Positions 53,237-61,892 of a DNA stretch of 64,000 nucleotides are shown piece by piece. The stretch is from JACCTH01 sp050741915. Its GTDB lineage: Bacteria > Actinomycetota > Acidimicrobiia > Spongiisociales > ZC4RG35. Both the position numbers and the translations under genes were made by a program. Below the pieces are notes generated by a model. That model was not told the origin of the DNA, made no database searches, and worked only from the letters and a program-made list of their open reading frames with translations. The stretch covers positions 65,586 through 129,585 of the forward strand of contig JBOGEX010000110.1 in assembly GCA_050741915.1 (NCBI GenBank). The letters run 5' to 3'. The stretch's first letter is position 1; the number at the start of each line of letters is the position of its first letter.

Positions 53237-53506
53237 GTCGCCTCCTAGATCCGATCACGGATTCGCCGTGATACTGGCATCGAAGGGGCAATCCTGCGAT
53301 CGCGCAAGTCGGCTTGAGCTCGCCGCAAGCCCATTGGGGCGTGGTCCCCGCGGGTTCTCGCTCAGGTCGTTCTAGGTCCTTCAGCCCAACTTGCCGGTTG
53401 ACTCGCAGGGTGTGGTTTGGCGAGCTCCGGGGACAGCACCGTTCGTACTTGCGTGGCGTCTCCGGCACACCTGAGCCACACAACCATCCGGGGATGCCCT
53501 GCACGC

Positions 53507-53752
53507 CTACCGTCGCTTTGCGCCCGGCAGGAATCGAAGGACGGAATCACGATCGTGGTGCTGCGCTCGCCGACCCGCTTCCACAGCTCTGGAGAAGCGT
53601 GCCGAGTTGTCTCTCGCGAGATGAGCGTCGCTCAAGAGCAGCCGGTAGAGCGTTCCGTTTATCCACGATGACCACACTGCATAGAAGAGGAAGGCGAACC
53701 ATCCCACTCCCGACCACGGCGACGCTAGTTCCCCCATTGACCGTATTGGCAT
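53507..53752 (-). pseudogene. fragment of a low-temperature-requirement A (LtrA)-like membrane protein
   Basis: Residues MGELASPWSGVGWFAFLFYA and VWSSWINGTLYRLLLSD match the memory pattern of an LtrA helix and its following loop (the W-x-W-x-N-G-T-x-Y motif). The rest of the ~380-residue family is missing, and the frame soon becomes nonsense (basic, Arg-rich). The surrounding 677-base stretch (53237-53913) has no other supportable gene. Confidence 0.4.
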
Positions 53753-53913
53753 TCGTTGCCAGTCAAGTGGTCAGTGGAGGGCCGCGCTCGTGGTCTGATC
53801 CCAAGGGACCCGATCGTTATATCCAGCCCATCGAATCACGTCGGTTCGTCAGTAGCGGAAGCATGGAGGATGTGCGGACCGAATAGCCATCACCAACGCT
53901 CGGGTTCATTTAC

Positions 53914-55212
53914 TCAGGCGACCTTGCCGACAGCCATGGGGATCGACACCATGAACACCGTGTGTCCCACCTGGTGTCGGTATTCGATCTCACCCCCCAT
54001 CAACAACACTAGGGCTTGGGCGACCGAGAGTCCGAGGCCGAGGCTGTTGGCAATAACGATCTTCTCAGGGGCATGAGCGAAAGCCGCAAACGGATCTTCG
54101 GCCCGTTCTGGAGCAAGGCCCGGTCCCGCGTCACAGATCGCCAACCGGTACATCGAGCCATCCTCGTTTCCAATTACCTCGACCGGTTCGTTGCCGTGAG
54201 CGAAGGCGTTGGCGACCAGGTTGTGGATGACGTGTTGGAGTCGAGGTCGGTCCACCATCACCATCGCCTCCTGACAATCCACCTTCACCTGCTCCCCGAC
54301 CCTCACAAAGTGACTTGTGGCGGAATCGACGATCTCGGTGATCGGCGCCGGTGCCGCCCGATACTCGAGGTTGGTGGCGTCCAGTCGGGCGGTGACCAGG
54401 ATATCGTCGACCATCCGCCGCAACTCGCCCGACTGCGAGAGGATGGCGACCACACCCTCGTCCACGATTTGCGGTCCCGGTTGGTGAGAGATCATGTCGG
54501 CCCATCCATAGATGCCGGTCAGGGGGGTGCGAAGCTGGTGCGAGAGGCCAGCGATGAGCCGGTCTTTGGTCTCCGCCAACTCTCGCTGACGGGTCAGCTC
54601 CGCTTCCAATTGGGCCCGCTCGAGACGGCGCCGAGCCCGCAGTCGAAGGAAGACAACGGACAAAACCGGGACCAGCAACGCCACGACGAACGAGGCGGCT
54701 TGGGTGAGGCGCCCGGCCTTGGCCTGCTCTGCATCGATCAAGCCGCTGACCCGGGCCGCCTCCTGGCTGAGGGCCCCCGCCAAGGCTCCGACTACGGGCA
54801 GGGTGTCAGACTCGACTTCCACCTGGGCGGCGTCCGGCGCCGAGCGAGCCATCAACTCCTGAACCGTGCGTGTGGAGGATGAGACCTCACCAGCCAGAGA
54901 TTGGAGAGGGCGGGCGTCGTCCAGTGGTGCTAGTTGCTGACCGATGCGATCCGCTGCCGCCACCGCTTCGTTCAAAGCCTCAAGGCTCACGTCCGAGATA
55001 TCGCCATTGAGGGAGGCGAAGGCGATTACAAGCGCTGCGCGGTGAGTCGCTGTTTCCGACAATGCGATCTGAACCGCCTTGAGTCGCTGCGAATCGGCCG
55101 CGATCCGGGCCGCCTGGTCGGCGTTCGAGAAAACGGCAGCCGCCCCCACCGCGATCACGACCATTACCGCGATCACTCCCGATCCGACGTGTCTAGCCCA
55201 TTTGGAATTCAC
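53914..55212 (-). CDS. membrane sensor histidine kinase
   Basis: The 432-residue kinase has membrane helices at ~12-30 and ~172-192 around a ~140-residue extracytoplasmic helical sensor. A coiled linker leads to the H-box DRLIAGLSHQLRTPLTGIYG, the N-box HNLVANAFAHGNEP, G1 CDAGPGLAPERAEDP and G2 GLGLSVAQALVLLMGG. No HAMP is obvious. It starts at GTG and is an orphan: no response regulator lies next to it. The signal is unknown. Confidence 0.9.
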   Translation of the reverse strand: MNSKWARHVGSGVIAVMVVIAVGAAAVFSNADQAARIAADSQRLKAVQIALSETATHRAALVIAFASLNGDISDVSLEALNEAVAAADRIGQQLAPLDDARPLQSLAGEVSSSTRTVQELMARSAPDAAQVEVESDTLPVVGALAGALSQEAARVSGLIDAEQAKAGRLTQAASFVVALLVPVLSVVFLRLRARRRLERAQLEAELTRQRELAETKDRLIAGLSHQLRTPLTGIYGWADMISHQPGPQIVDEGVVAILSQSGELRRMVDDILVTARLDATNLEYRAAPAPITEIVDSATSHFVRVGEQVKVDCQEAMVMVDRPRLQHVIHNLVANAFAHGNEPVEVIGNEDGSMYRLAICDAGPGLAPERAEDPFAAFAHAPEKIVIANSLGLGLSVAQALVLLMGGEIEYRHQVGHTVFMVSIPMAVGKVA

Positions 55213-55280
55213 CGAAATGGCATCGGCCGGAAGGGCAGGGGTTCTTAAGAAAAGTCGGGCTCCGAGTCGATTACTTTCTT

Positions 55281-56126
55281 ATGCGTAGGTGGCTATCTCT
55301 GGGTGGCGCTCTCTTGATCCTCTTCGGCCTCGCATTGCCCGCCCAGGCTGGTCTCGGCGATCTCTTCGATGAGATCCTCGATGATCCGGTCTCCGACCTG
55401 ACGGCTCCCCTGGCTCCCTTGGTAGAGACCCTTCCCATCATCCCCGAGACCGTGGACCTCGTCGATGAGACAGTCGCTCCTGTGGTAGCGGTGGTCGACG
55501 AGGTTGCCAGCCCGGTGGTGACGGTGGTCGATGAAGTTGCGAGCCCGATCACGAACGTTGTCGAGGAGATCGTCACACCGGTTGTCGAGCCGGTGGTCGG
55601 TGTGGTGGAGCCGGTCGTCAAGGTGGTCGATCCAGTCGTCGAGGTGGTCGATCCAGTCATCGAGGACTTGCCACCCGTCATCCCATCCACAGATCGCCCC
55701 CCAATCGACACCTCGCTGACCACGACCCCAGCACCGAGCTCACCCGACGGCGACGAGGCCAACCTCGCTCCGGTTTCGGTAACTCCGGCGCTCGTGCAGG
55801 CGGCCACGGTTACTCCTGCCTCGATTCAGCGCCTTCTACTTGCGTCCCTCAGATTTGAAACGAACGATGAGACGACGATGGTTTGGGATCGTGGTGAAAC
55901 CAGGTTCATCCCCGGTGAGCCACTAAGCGCCAACTGGCTCGACGCGCTCGGCGCCTGGTTGGGATCCGCCCTCTCCAGCTTGTTTGATGTCCTGGCGATA
56001 CCCGCTCATCTCTTCGAACTCTTGCTGAGAGCCCTGAGTTCGGCCGGAGCAGGTTTGGTAGCCCCGGCAGCAATCTTCGCAGCGCTGGCAGTGGGTGGCC
56101 GGCGGAGGTTGCTCCCGGTCTCATGA
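55281..56126 (+). CDS. secreted Val/Pro-repeat protein with C-terminal membrane segment
   Basis: The 281-residue protein has a signal peptide (MRRWLSLGGALLILFGLALP, cut after AQA). Residues ~55-130 are a low-complexity repeat built from V-V-x-x-V-x-x-P/E units (VVAVVDEVASPVVTVVDEVA; VVEPVVGVVEPVVKVVDPVV), then a Thr/Pro/Ser linker. After a ~60-residue globular part come a hydrophobic helix (AAIFAALAVGG) and a short Arg tail (RRRLLP), like a cell-surface anchoring signal. The repeats are also visible in the DNA as tandem units. A surface stalk or adhesin-like role is plausible but unproven. Confidence 0.75.
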   Translation: MRRWLSLGGALLILFGLALPAQAGLGDLFDEILDDPVSDLTAPLAPLVETLPIIPETVDLVDETVAPVVAVVDEVASPVVTVVDEVASPITNVVEEIVTPVVEPVVGVVEPVVKVVDPVVEVVDPVIEDLPPVIPSTDRPPIDTSLTTTPAPSSPDGDEANLAPVSVTPALVQAATVTPASIQRLLLASLRFETNDETTMVWDRGETRFIPGEPLSANWLDALGAWLGSALSSLFDVLAIPAHLFELLLRALSSAGAGLVAPAAIFAALAVGGRRRLLPVS

Positions 56127-56129
56127 AGA

Positions 56130-56159
56130 CTCGACCCGGGACCGAGGTCCCGGGTCGAG
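56130..56159. terminator. strong palindromic terminator between convergent genes
   Basis: CTCGACCCGGGACC and GGTCCCGGGTCGAG are perfect complements separated by two bases (GA). It lies 4 bases after the repeat-protein stop and 21 before the lipoprotein stop, so it can serve both strands. Confidence 0.75.
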
Positions 56160-56180
56160 CAGGTTGGGACCTATTCGGAG

Positions 56181-56648
56181 TTAGGCGGATAGCGCCTGGA
56201 TCCGGTTCGAGAACTCTGCCCAGAAGTCCATGAACTCTGCGGAGAGATCGACGTCAGCCTCAGCCACCGCATCGTTTAAGGCCAGTGCGGCGTCTTGGAC
56301 CGGCTCGAGCTCATCCGCGGTCAGTTCCATATCCGAAGCAGCAGAAACGAGGCCTGACACCTCAGTCTGCACGTCGTTGAAGGCGCTGACGACCGGTTCG
56401 GGAGCACTCGCCTCGATCTCAGAGGCGAAAACCGCCAAGTCGGCCTCCAATGCAGCCACCTCGGAAGCCACATCAGCGGCGCTAGAGGTATCGGTGCCGC
56501 TCGTCGTCGGGGTGCCGGCCAGAGTCGTGTCGGTCCCAGCAAACGAGGTGTCATCGGTGATGAGCGTGTCGTCTGTGGTCGTACCGCTGCCACAGGCCCC
56601 CAGCAAGAGGGCGGAAACTGCGAACGCGGCCAGTGTTTTTCTGGTCAT
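56181..56648 (-). CDS. putative lipoprotein, helical, Thr-rich linker
   Basis: From ATG 56648, behind the ribosome site GGAAAGGAGATT, the 155-residue product has a lipoprotein signal (AVSALLLGACGSG). A Thr/Asp/Ser-rich linker (residues ~25-55) follows, then a helical domain (VASEVAALEADLAVFASEIE) with no recognised family. It is likely held on the outer face of the membrane. The longer frame from 56708 is rejected. Confidence 0.75.
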   Translation of the reverse strand: MTRKTLAAFAVSALLLGACGSGTTTDDTLITDDTSFAGTDTTLAGTPTTSGTDTSSAADVASEVAALEADLAVFASEIEASAPEPVVSAFNDVQTEVSGLVSAASDMELTADELEPVQDAALALNDAVAEADVDLSAEFMDFWAEFSNRIQALSA

Positions 56649-56779
56649 TTGGGAATCTCCTTTCCAGTGCGGAGTTGCCCCCGCTGCCGGTTTCCTACCC
56701 CTTCGCAAAGGCAGCTAACCGAAGAAATCGAAGTCTTTGCGAACCATACGGAGGACTTCGCTCGGCCCGGCCCGAAAAT

Positions 56780-56807
56780 GAACTTTCTCCCTCCCGGTGC
56801 CGTCTTT
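56780..56807 (+). promoter_or_regulatory. ECF-type promoter GAACTT-N16-GTCTTT
   Basis: The -35 (GAACTT, 56780) and -10 (GTCTTT, 56802) match the common ECF consensus GAAC ... GTC with a 16-base spacer. It lies 73 bases before the sigma gene, suggesting autoregulation. GAGGAG upstream of ATG 56880 can be the ribosome site. Confidence 0.6.
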
Positions 56808-56879
56808 TTGATTGGCCGCATGGGATAGGGCATGACGACCACAATCGACGATGGCGGTACCGGTGCGAGGAGCAATTGA

Positions 56880-57416
56880 ATGGAGAGTCCCGATGTTGCC
56901 GACGTGGTGGCGGCAGCCGCAGGCGACGTCTCGGCCTTCGAGCGACTGGTTCACGCCACTGAAGGCCATCTCTGGCGATATCTCGTCCACATCCTCGGTG
57001 ACCGCGCCTTGGCTGAGGACGTAAGGCAGGAAATTTTCATGCGAGTTCTGCACAAGCTGCCTTCGCTGCGGGATCCCGACCGTTTCGTGCCATGGTTGTT
57101 CGCCATGGCGCGCAATGCTGCCTATGACGCCAGCCGCGCCCGGCGGCGGCGACATGCCCGATTGCAACAAGCGGTCGACGAGGCATACCAGGCAACCAGC
57201 CCCGATCCTCACCTCGAGTTGGAGGTGGCCGATGCCCTCGCCCGACTCGAGCCCGAATTGCGAGAGACCCTGGTGCTCGTCGGGGTGATGGGCCTGTCTT
57301 ATGCCGAGGTCGCGGCGACCATGGGCGTACCCGAGGGGACCGTGAAGAGTCGCGTCTTTCGCGCCCGCCGCCAACTCGTATCGAGCCTGGAGATGGAAAC
57401 GCCCGATGCCTACTGA
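56880..57416 (+). CDS. ECF-family RNA polymerase sigma factor
   Basis: The 178-residue protein has region 2 (AFERLVHATEGHLWRYLVHI, then RALAEDVRQEIFMRVLHKLP) and region 4 (LVLVGVMGLSYAEVAATMGV, then EGTVKSRVFRARRQL). It is the length of classical ECF sigma factors. The adjacent membrane zinc-finger anti-sigma and VanY-type peptidase suggest control of a cell-wall or envelope stress response. The next gene starts 11 bases before its stop. Confidence 0.93.
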   Translation: MESPDVADVVAAAAGDVSAFERLVHATEGHLWRYLVHILGDRALAEDVRQEIFMRVLHKLPSLRDPDRFVPWLFAMARNAAYDASRARRRRHARLQQAVDEAYQATSPDPHLELEVADALARLEPELRETLVLVGVMGLSYAEVAATMGVPEGTVKSRVFRARRQLVSSLEMETPDAY

Positions 57417-59154
57417 CCTCCTCTGCGAACAGACGCAGCTCGAACTCTCGATCGCCCACGATGAGGGTCGGGCGCCTTCTCGAGCCGTTCACGATCACAT
57501 CCACGAATGCGAGCACTGCCAGCACTTTGAAGCCGCTCTCCCCGAGCTCGATCACAAGTTGGCGCGCAACGAAACCCATCTCAGTCCACGCTTCCGCTTT
57601 CCGGCCCCAGCCCGAAGGCGGTCCTGGCAACCGGTGGCGGCGGCGCTCACGGCGGGGCTTGTGGCCGGGGCTTTGATATCGGGGCAAGTGGCTTCCGTAC
57701 AAGCGCACGAACTACGGGGGTTGTACGACATGGCCAGCCCCGCCCTGCGCGGACTGTCCGCCAGCCTTCGTGTGGTCGAACGGGGTTGGCATCCAGAAGT
57801 TCCCGAGCGTCACTACCGCGGCAACTTGAGGTATTCCGCTCCGGAGTCCCTCGGCATCGACCTTATCGACGAGACCGAATATCCGGATTCCCGCTGGCAG
57901 GCGAACAACTTGGACGTGAAGTTTGTGGACGGCGATCTCTTCATTCGCGCCTCCCAAGCCTGTCCGATCAGCGCCCTACCCGCCTGTCAGCCGCCCCCAC
58001 TGTTGCGATCGATGGCCGGGTTGAAACCCTTCGACGAGGCCCTGTTGATCCCGCTCGAGATAGTTGGGCCGTCACGAAGCTTGACCTGGTGGTCGGGGAT
58101 AAGCGTCCTCGGAGAGACCGAGATCGGGAGTCGGGCAGCTGTCCAGATCGAGACAACCGTCTCCGGCTCCGACATGTTGACCGCGATTACTGAACATGGT
58201 GGCTGGCGGGAACTTCATCCCACCGATCGGACACTGATCTGGCTCGACCGCCAGACCCTCGTCCCTTTGCGGATCGAGGTCTTTGCCGAACAGTCCCCTG
58301 AGCGCCAGCTCTGGGCGGGCCGCCACGGATATCAGGATCCGAACGACCAGCCGCTGTTCATTGTCGAGATCGATCAGCTCGAGCTCGACGGTTTCGACCT
58401 TGAGGTCGATCTCGGCCCCAACCCTGTCGGGGGGGGTTTTGTCGAAGCTACTTCACCCATCGCCACCCCTTCCCTCCCGCCCGGCTTCACCGACCATCGA
58501 CAGGGACAGTGGCTCCTTCCGGAGGGAGGCACGGTCTGGGTGCGATCTTGGAGCGACGGCCGGGCTTGGCTGATGATCGAGTCGACTGAAGAGTGGCACG
58601 ATCCTCACTTGTTCGGATTGGCATCGCCGTTCGTGGAGCCAGTGTTCCCGATCGGCGGAGGGATCGGATATCTGAGCGCCGACCAGAACCGGCTCGCACT
58701 TCACGGCGAGACTGCTGATGTGGTCGTATCTGGTTCGGTATCGGTCGAAGTGCTGATTGAGGTAGCGAGTTCACTCGATCTTGACGGTCAGATCGTGCCC
58801 GCTGATTGGGTGGAGTCGGCCGTTGTATCGGCCGACCGCATCCCCTCCGGAACCCTCGTTCCCGAGGTATCGGGGTGGTCGTTGGCAGGCCTGGTTGATG
58901 GTGAGCGTCGGGTGATGCTCTTGGCTGGATCCGGCAACCAGAATGTGCTCATCGAAGCCGAACCAGGCAATCGTCTCGATGCTCCCGCCGGCCCCGATTT
59001 CTTCGAGGTCCGAGTCCGAGGTGTTGCAGGCCGATTCGACTCCAGCGCCGGCACATTGGAATGGATCGATGACGGCGTGTTGATGAGGATGCGCAGTTCG
59101 ACGGTCGCTCTCGAAGCGTTGCTCGAGCTAGCCGAGTCGATGACGCCACGGTGA
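57406..59154 (+). CDS. membrane-bound zinc-finger anti-sigma factor with large extracytoplasmic sensor
   Basis: The 582-residue protein has an N-terminal zinc-binding anti-sigma motif (DHIHECEHCQHF, H-x3-C-x2-C type). One membrane helix follows (residues ~74-95), then ~480 extracytoplasmic residues of mainly beta structure (GWRELHPTDRTLIWLDRQTL; RIEVFAEQ). The sensor part resembles RseB/MucB-like lipoprotein-sorting folds only vaguely. It should hold the sigma factor at the membrane until released. The start overlaps the sigma gene by 11 bases, and the stop overlaps the peptidase start (GTGA). Confidence 0.85.
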   Translation: MPTDLLCEQTQLELSIAHDEGRAPSRAVHDHIHECEHCQHFEAALPELDHKLARNETHLSPRFRFPAPARRRSWQPVAAALTAGLVAGALISGQVASVQAHELRGLYDMASPALRGLSASLRVVERGWHPEVPERHYRGNLRYSAPESLGIDLIDETEYPDSRWQANNLDVKFVDGDLFIRASQACPISALPACQPPPLLRSMAGLKPFDEALLIPLEIVGPSRSLTWWSGISVLGETEIGSRAAVQIETTVSGSDMLTAITEHGGWRELHPTDRTLIWLDRQTLVPLRIEVFAEQSPERQLWAGRHGYQDPNDQPLFIVEIDQLELDGFDLEVDLGPNPVGGGFVEATSPIATPSLPPGFTDHRQGQWLLPEGGTVWVRSWSDGRAWLMIESTEEWHDPHLFGLASPFVEPVFPIGGGIGYLSADQNRLALHGETADVVVSGSVSVEVLIEVASSLDLDGQIVPADWVESAVVSADRIPSGTLVPEVSGWSLAGLVDGERRVMLLAGSGNQNVLIEAEPGNRLDAPAGPDFFEVRVRGVAGRFDSSAGTLEWIDDGVLMRMRSSTVALEALLELAESMTPR

Positions 59155-60323
59155 AGCGTCGCTTCGCGTTGGCCGCTCTAGTTGCAGGCGTGCTGATTGG
59201 CTACATGTTGCCGGTCGCGTTTACCCCGACCGGTCAGCAGCCGAGCTTGACACCCGTTGTGACAACGGTGACCAGCACTGAGCGCACACCCTCGACCACC
59301 ACCGACGCTCCGGTCGAATCGACGGTGACCGCGATGCCGGTGGCTGCGATCTTCTTGGTCTGGGCCACGGGCGGACTCCCGGAGGAGCTGGTCGACAGCC
59401 TCCGGCAGACCTTTGGTGAGGTGTCGATCGTCCAAGGCGACGTCGTGGAGCTCTCGGCCGCCGGTGGGCGGCTGATTCCTCTGGACGCCCTCGCTTTGGA
59501 CCCGGCCGCGCATGCCTTCTACGACCGGTCGACCGAGCTTGGTGGCTTGGTCCCAGGCTCGGTCGTACTCGGCCAGGCTTCGGCTCGGTTGCGGCAAGCC
59601 GAACTGGGGGACATTCTCAACCTCGACGGGTCCGACTTCGTCGTCGTGGCCGTCGTCAGCGACTTGGTGATCGGGGCCGCTGAGGTTGCATTCAACGCGC
59701 TCGATCCAGGTCTGCCGATAACCACTGATCGTTTTGCCCTGATCCGCTCAGACATGGCACGGCAACAGTTCGAGGATTTGGTGCGAGGCCTCTACGACGG
59801 GCCCGCACCGCTGCGAATTCGCTCCGAGGGTGAAACGCCGTGGCTGCGGCACGGCGATGCGGTCTTGCCGCAGGTACTGATCAAAGAGGCCCTGGGCGAA
59901 TTTTCTTACTCCCAGGTCGACGGTACGACCTTCGACCAGGATCAGGCATTCATCGACGGCCACATTGTCACCTCGCGCGTGCCGCTGTTGGGGGAGGTTC
60001 GCTGCCACCACATCGTGGTCGACATGCTGACCGGAGCGATGACTGAATTGGTCGAAGAGGGATTGGCCTATCTGGTGGAACCGGCCGGTTTCGCCGGGTG
60101 CTGGTTTCCCCGCTTCATCAGCCCGGCCGTGGGAGTTTCCTCGGGAGTATCTCGCCACGCCTGGGGCGCGGCGATCGACATCAACGCCAGCTCCAATCCC
60201 GTGGGTTCATCGGGAAATCAAGATCCGCGCCTGGTGGAAACGATGAAGCGATGGGGCTTCACCTGGGGTGGCGATTGGCTCGTCCCGGACCCCATGCATT
60301 TTGAGTTCGCGACCCAGCGGTGA
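59151..60323 (+). CDS. secreted VanY-type D-alanyl-D-alanine carboxypeptidase (M15 family)
   Basis: The 390-residue protein has an N-terminal membrane anchor (residues ~4-22) and a Thr/Pro-rich linker. Its C-terminal domain is a zinc peptidase with SRHAWGAAIDINASSNP (His and Asp ligands), LVETMKRWGFTWGGDW, and DPMHFEF (third His). By family it trims D-Ala-D-Ala peptides of the wall. Third gene of the sigma operon (GTGA overlap), so it is likely an effector or sensor of that stress system. The stop codon sits in the loop of a terminator hairpin. Confidence 0.9.
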   Translation: MKRRFALAALVAGVLIGYMLPVAFTPTGQQPSLTPVVTTVTSTERTPSTTTDAPVESTVTAMPVAAIFLVWATGGLPEELVDSLRQTFGEVSIVQGDVVELSAAGGRLIPLDALALDPAAHAFYDRSTELGGLVPGSVVLGQASARLRQAELGDILNLDGSDFVVVAVVSDLVIGAAEVAFNALDPGLPITTDRFALIRSDMARQQFEDLVRGLYDGPAPLRIRSEGETPWLRHGDAVLPQVLIKEALGEFSYSQVDGTTFDQDQAFIDGHIVTSRVPLLGEVRCHHIVVDMLTGAMTELVEEGLAYLVEPAGFAGCWFPRFISPAVGVSSGVSRHAWGAAIDINASSNPVGSSGNQDPRLVETMKRWGFTWGGDWLVPDPMHFEFATQR

Positions 60324-60336
60324 AGCTGGGTCGCGA
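60307..60336. terminator. terminator hairpin enclosing the peptidase stop codon
   Basis: TCGCGACCCAGC (60307-60318) and GCTGGGTCGCGA (60325-60336) form a perfect 12-bp stem around GGTGAA, which contains the TGA stop. It lies between convergent genes and may act on both. Confidence 0.75.
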
Positions 60337-60345
60337 GAACGAAGG

Positions 60346-60429
60346 TCAGCGACCTCGTCGTGCGAAGCCGAAACCGCCGAACAAGAGAAGCACTACAACG
60401 ATCAAGATGATCCAACCGGTGGTGCTCAT
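60346..60429 (-). CDS. 27-residue membrane protein (DUF3309-like)
   Basis: ATG 60429 with ribosome site AGAAGGGGAAA opens a 27-codon frame: one hydrophobic helix (GWIILIVVVLLLFGGFGF) and a basic tail (ARRGR). This size and the GWIxLIVVVLLLFGG pattern are like the tiny DUF3309-type membrane proteins. Function unknown. Codons upstream in the longer frame are not supported. Confidence 0.7.
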   Translation of the reverse strand: MSTTGWIILIVVVLLLFGGFGFARRGR

Positions 60430-60505
60430 GATTTTCCCCTTCTGACGAGTTATCGCCCGTCGACTACCGGGGGTACCCTCGCTTCGCAAAAACCAAACGG
60501 ATCGG

Positions 60506-60655
60506 CTAGATCGACTGCTGAGTGCCGGCGCATTCCGGATGACCACATTGACAAGCCATCTCGGCGGTGTGGTCCTCGTGCTGACGGCAATGGTCGCTGC
60601 AATAGTCACCAGATCCACCGACCTGACAGGTGCAGCCTTCGTGTCTGCATTGCAT
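60506..60655 (-). CDS. metallothionein-like cysteine-rich protein, 49 residues
   Basis: From ATG 60655 (ribosome site GAAAGGAAAG) the product has 49 residues with eight Cys and six His: MQCRHEGCTCQV, DYCSDHCRQHEDH, ACQCGHPECAG. This spacing (C-x-C, C-x3-C, C-x-C-x4-C with His between) is that of small bacterial metallothioneins. It probably binds zinc, copper or cadmium. It lies 76 bases upstream of the DUF3309-like gene, on the same strand; no metal regulator is adjacent. Confidence 0.7.
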   Translation of the reverse strand: MQCRHEGCTCQVGGSGDYCSDHCRQHEDHTAEMACQCGHPECAGTQQSI

Positions 60656-60759
60656 GACTTTCCTTTCAAAGGATGCCTGAAACCGATCTACCCGTCGGCC
60701 GCCCGTAAATAAACAAGCCGACATAAATTCGTTTGCGCCCCGGCCACTCCTAGACAAAT

Positions 60760-61134
60760 TCAGCCGGTATAGCGACGCTCGCGGAAAATTTCGTCGACCT
60801 CGGGCGACCCCTCGGCCAGAAACTTCGGCACCACCATGCGCCAGGCGTCGACGACCAGTTCGGCCATCTCCGGATAATCGATCTCTGCCAAACGAACGAG
60901 CACCCAGTGATAACGCAAATCGGACGGCTTCGGCATGATGAACTTTCTCGGATCGGATGCGACCAACGCTTCCCGCTCCTCTTTGGGAAAGGCAAGGCCG
61001 AGGAGGCGTTCGTCGCGGGCCGCAGCCAGGTAGACCAGGCGCCCAACGCGAAATTTGATCCGTCCGCGAACGAGCGCCTCGACCGATCTTGGCAAACGGG
61101 TTGCCACCAATCGCACGTCATCCAAAGCGACCAA
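60760..61134 (-). CDS. MmcQ/YjbR family protein
   Basis: The 124-residue protein has the MmcQ/YjbR pattern: FRVGRLVYLAAARDERLLGL, FPKEEREALVASDPRKFIMP, YHWVLVRLAEIDYPEMAELV. The fold is a double-wing-like DNA-binding-related domain; the function is unknown. The start is TTG 61134, with no clear ribosome site. Confidence 0.8.
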   Translation of the reverse strand: MVALDDVRLVATRLPRSVEALVRGRIKFRVGRLVYLAAARDERLLGLAFPKEEREALVASDPRKFIMPKPSDLRYHWVLVRLAEIDYPEMAELVVDAWRMVVPKFLAEGSPEVDEIFRERRYTG

Positions 61135-61190
61135 TCAGGCTCCAACCTTCGGTTCTGCCCTCGGACGATATTTGCAGTGGGGAGGCGAGC

Positions 61191-61892
61191 TCAGCCCCGG
61201 TCGACCGCCGCCAGGATCGCCTGCCCGAGCTCGGCCGGCTTCGTGAACTGGGGCCAGTGGCCCGTGGGCAGATCTATGTACTCGACGTCTCGCATGGCCG
61301 CCAACTCGGCAACATAGGGATGCCCCTGTGTGATCCACTCCTTCAGCAGCTCGCTCGGAAACTCGCAGGCGATGATCGTGGCCGGCACGTCGTAGCGCCG
61401 CTCGTCGGCGAGCACCTGTGGGTCGTACGCGACCGCTTTGGGCTCAGGCACCGCTCGGGCTCGGAACGCCTCCCGGAGCGCGTCGCTGAGGTCGCGTAGA
61501 TCTTCCTCACCAAACTCCGACCAGTCCGGGAGCGGGATCTCGCCGTTGACCACACCAAGCTCGTCGTTGATCGCCCTCCCGTCGCCGAGCGGTCCGGCAT
61601 CGACGTATACCACCCGCGCTACCCGGTCGGGTCTGGCGTCGGCGGCTGCGTGGGCGATGGCGCCGCCTCCGGAGTGTCCGACCAGCACTACCGGCCCGTC
61701 GGCCTCTTCGACGGCAGCGACGACCGCTTCGATATGGTCGCGCAATCGGATGCCGCTGCGATCGGCATCTGCCGACTCGAGGCCGGGCAGAGTCAGTGCC
61801 CGCACCCGGTGACCAGCCTGTTCGAGCGCAGGGGTGACCTCGCTCCAAGAGGAGCCGTCGAGCCAGAAGCCGGGGATGAGGATGATGTTCAT
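61191..61892 (-). CDS. alpha/beta hydrolase (EstA/salicylate-esterase-like)
   Basis: From ATG 61892 (preceded by CGGGGGT) the product has 233 residues. ILIPGFWLDGSSWSEVTPAL gives the oxyanion loop, VLVGHSGGGAIAHAAADA the nucleophile elbow (Ser) and DLPTGHWPQFTKP the catalytic His. The frame is open further upstream, but that part belongs to a beta-propeller relic, so the ATG is chosen. It is likely an esterase; the substrate is unknown. Confidence 0.87.
   Translation of the reverse strand: MNIILIPGFWLDGSSWSEVTPALEQAGHRVRALTLPGLESADADRSGIRLRDHIEAVVAAVEEADGPVVLVGHSGGGAIAHAAADARPDRVARVVYVDAGPLGDGRAINDELGVVNGEIPLPDWSEFGEEDLRDLSDALREAFRARAVPEPKAVAYDPQVLADERRYDVPATIIACEFPSELLKEWITQGHPYVAELAAMRDVEYIDLPTGHWPQFTKPAELGQAILAAVDRG

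Noticed and set aside
53314..53886. 190-codon plus-strand frame
   Set aside because: Its product is Arg/Pro/Ser-rich without any domain and lies over an LtrA-like fragment on the other strand; no ribosome site.
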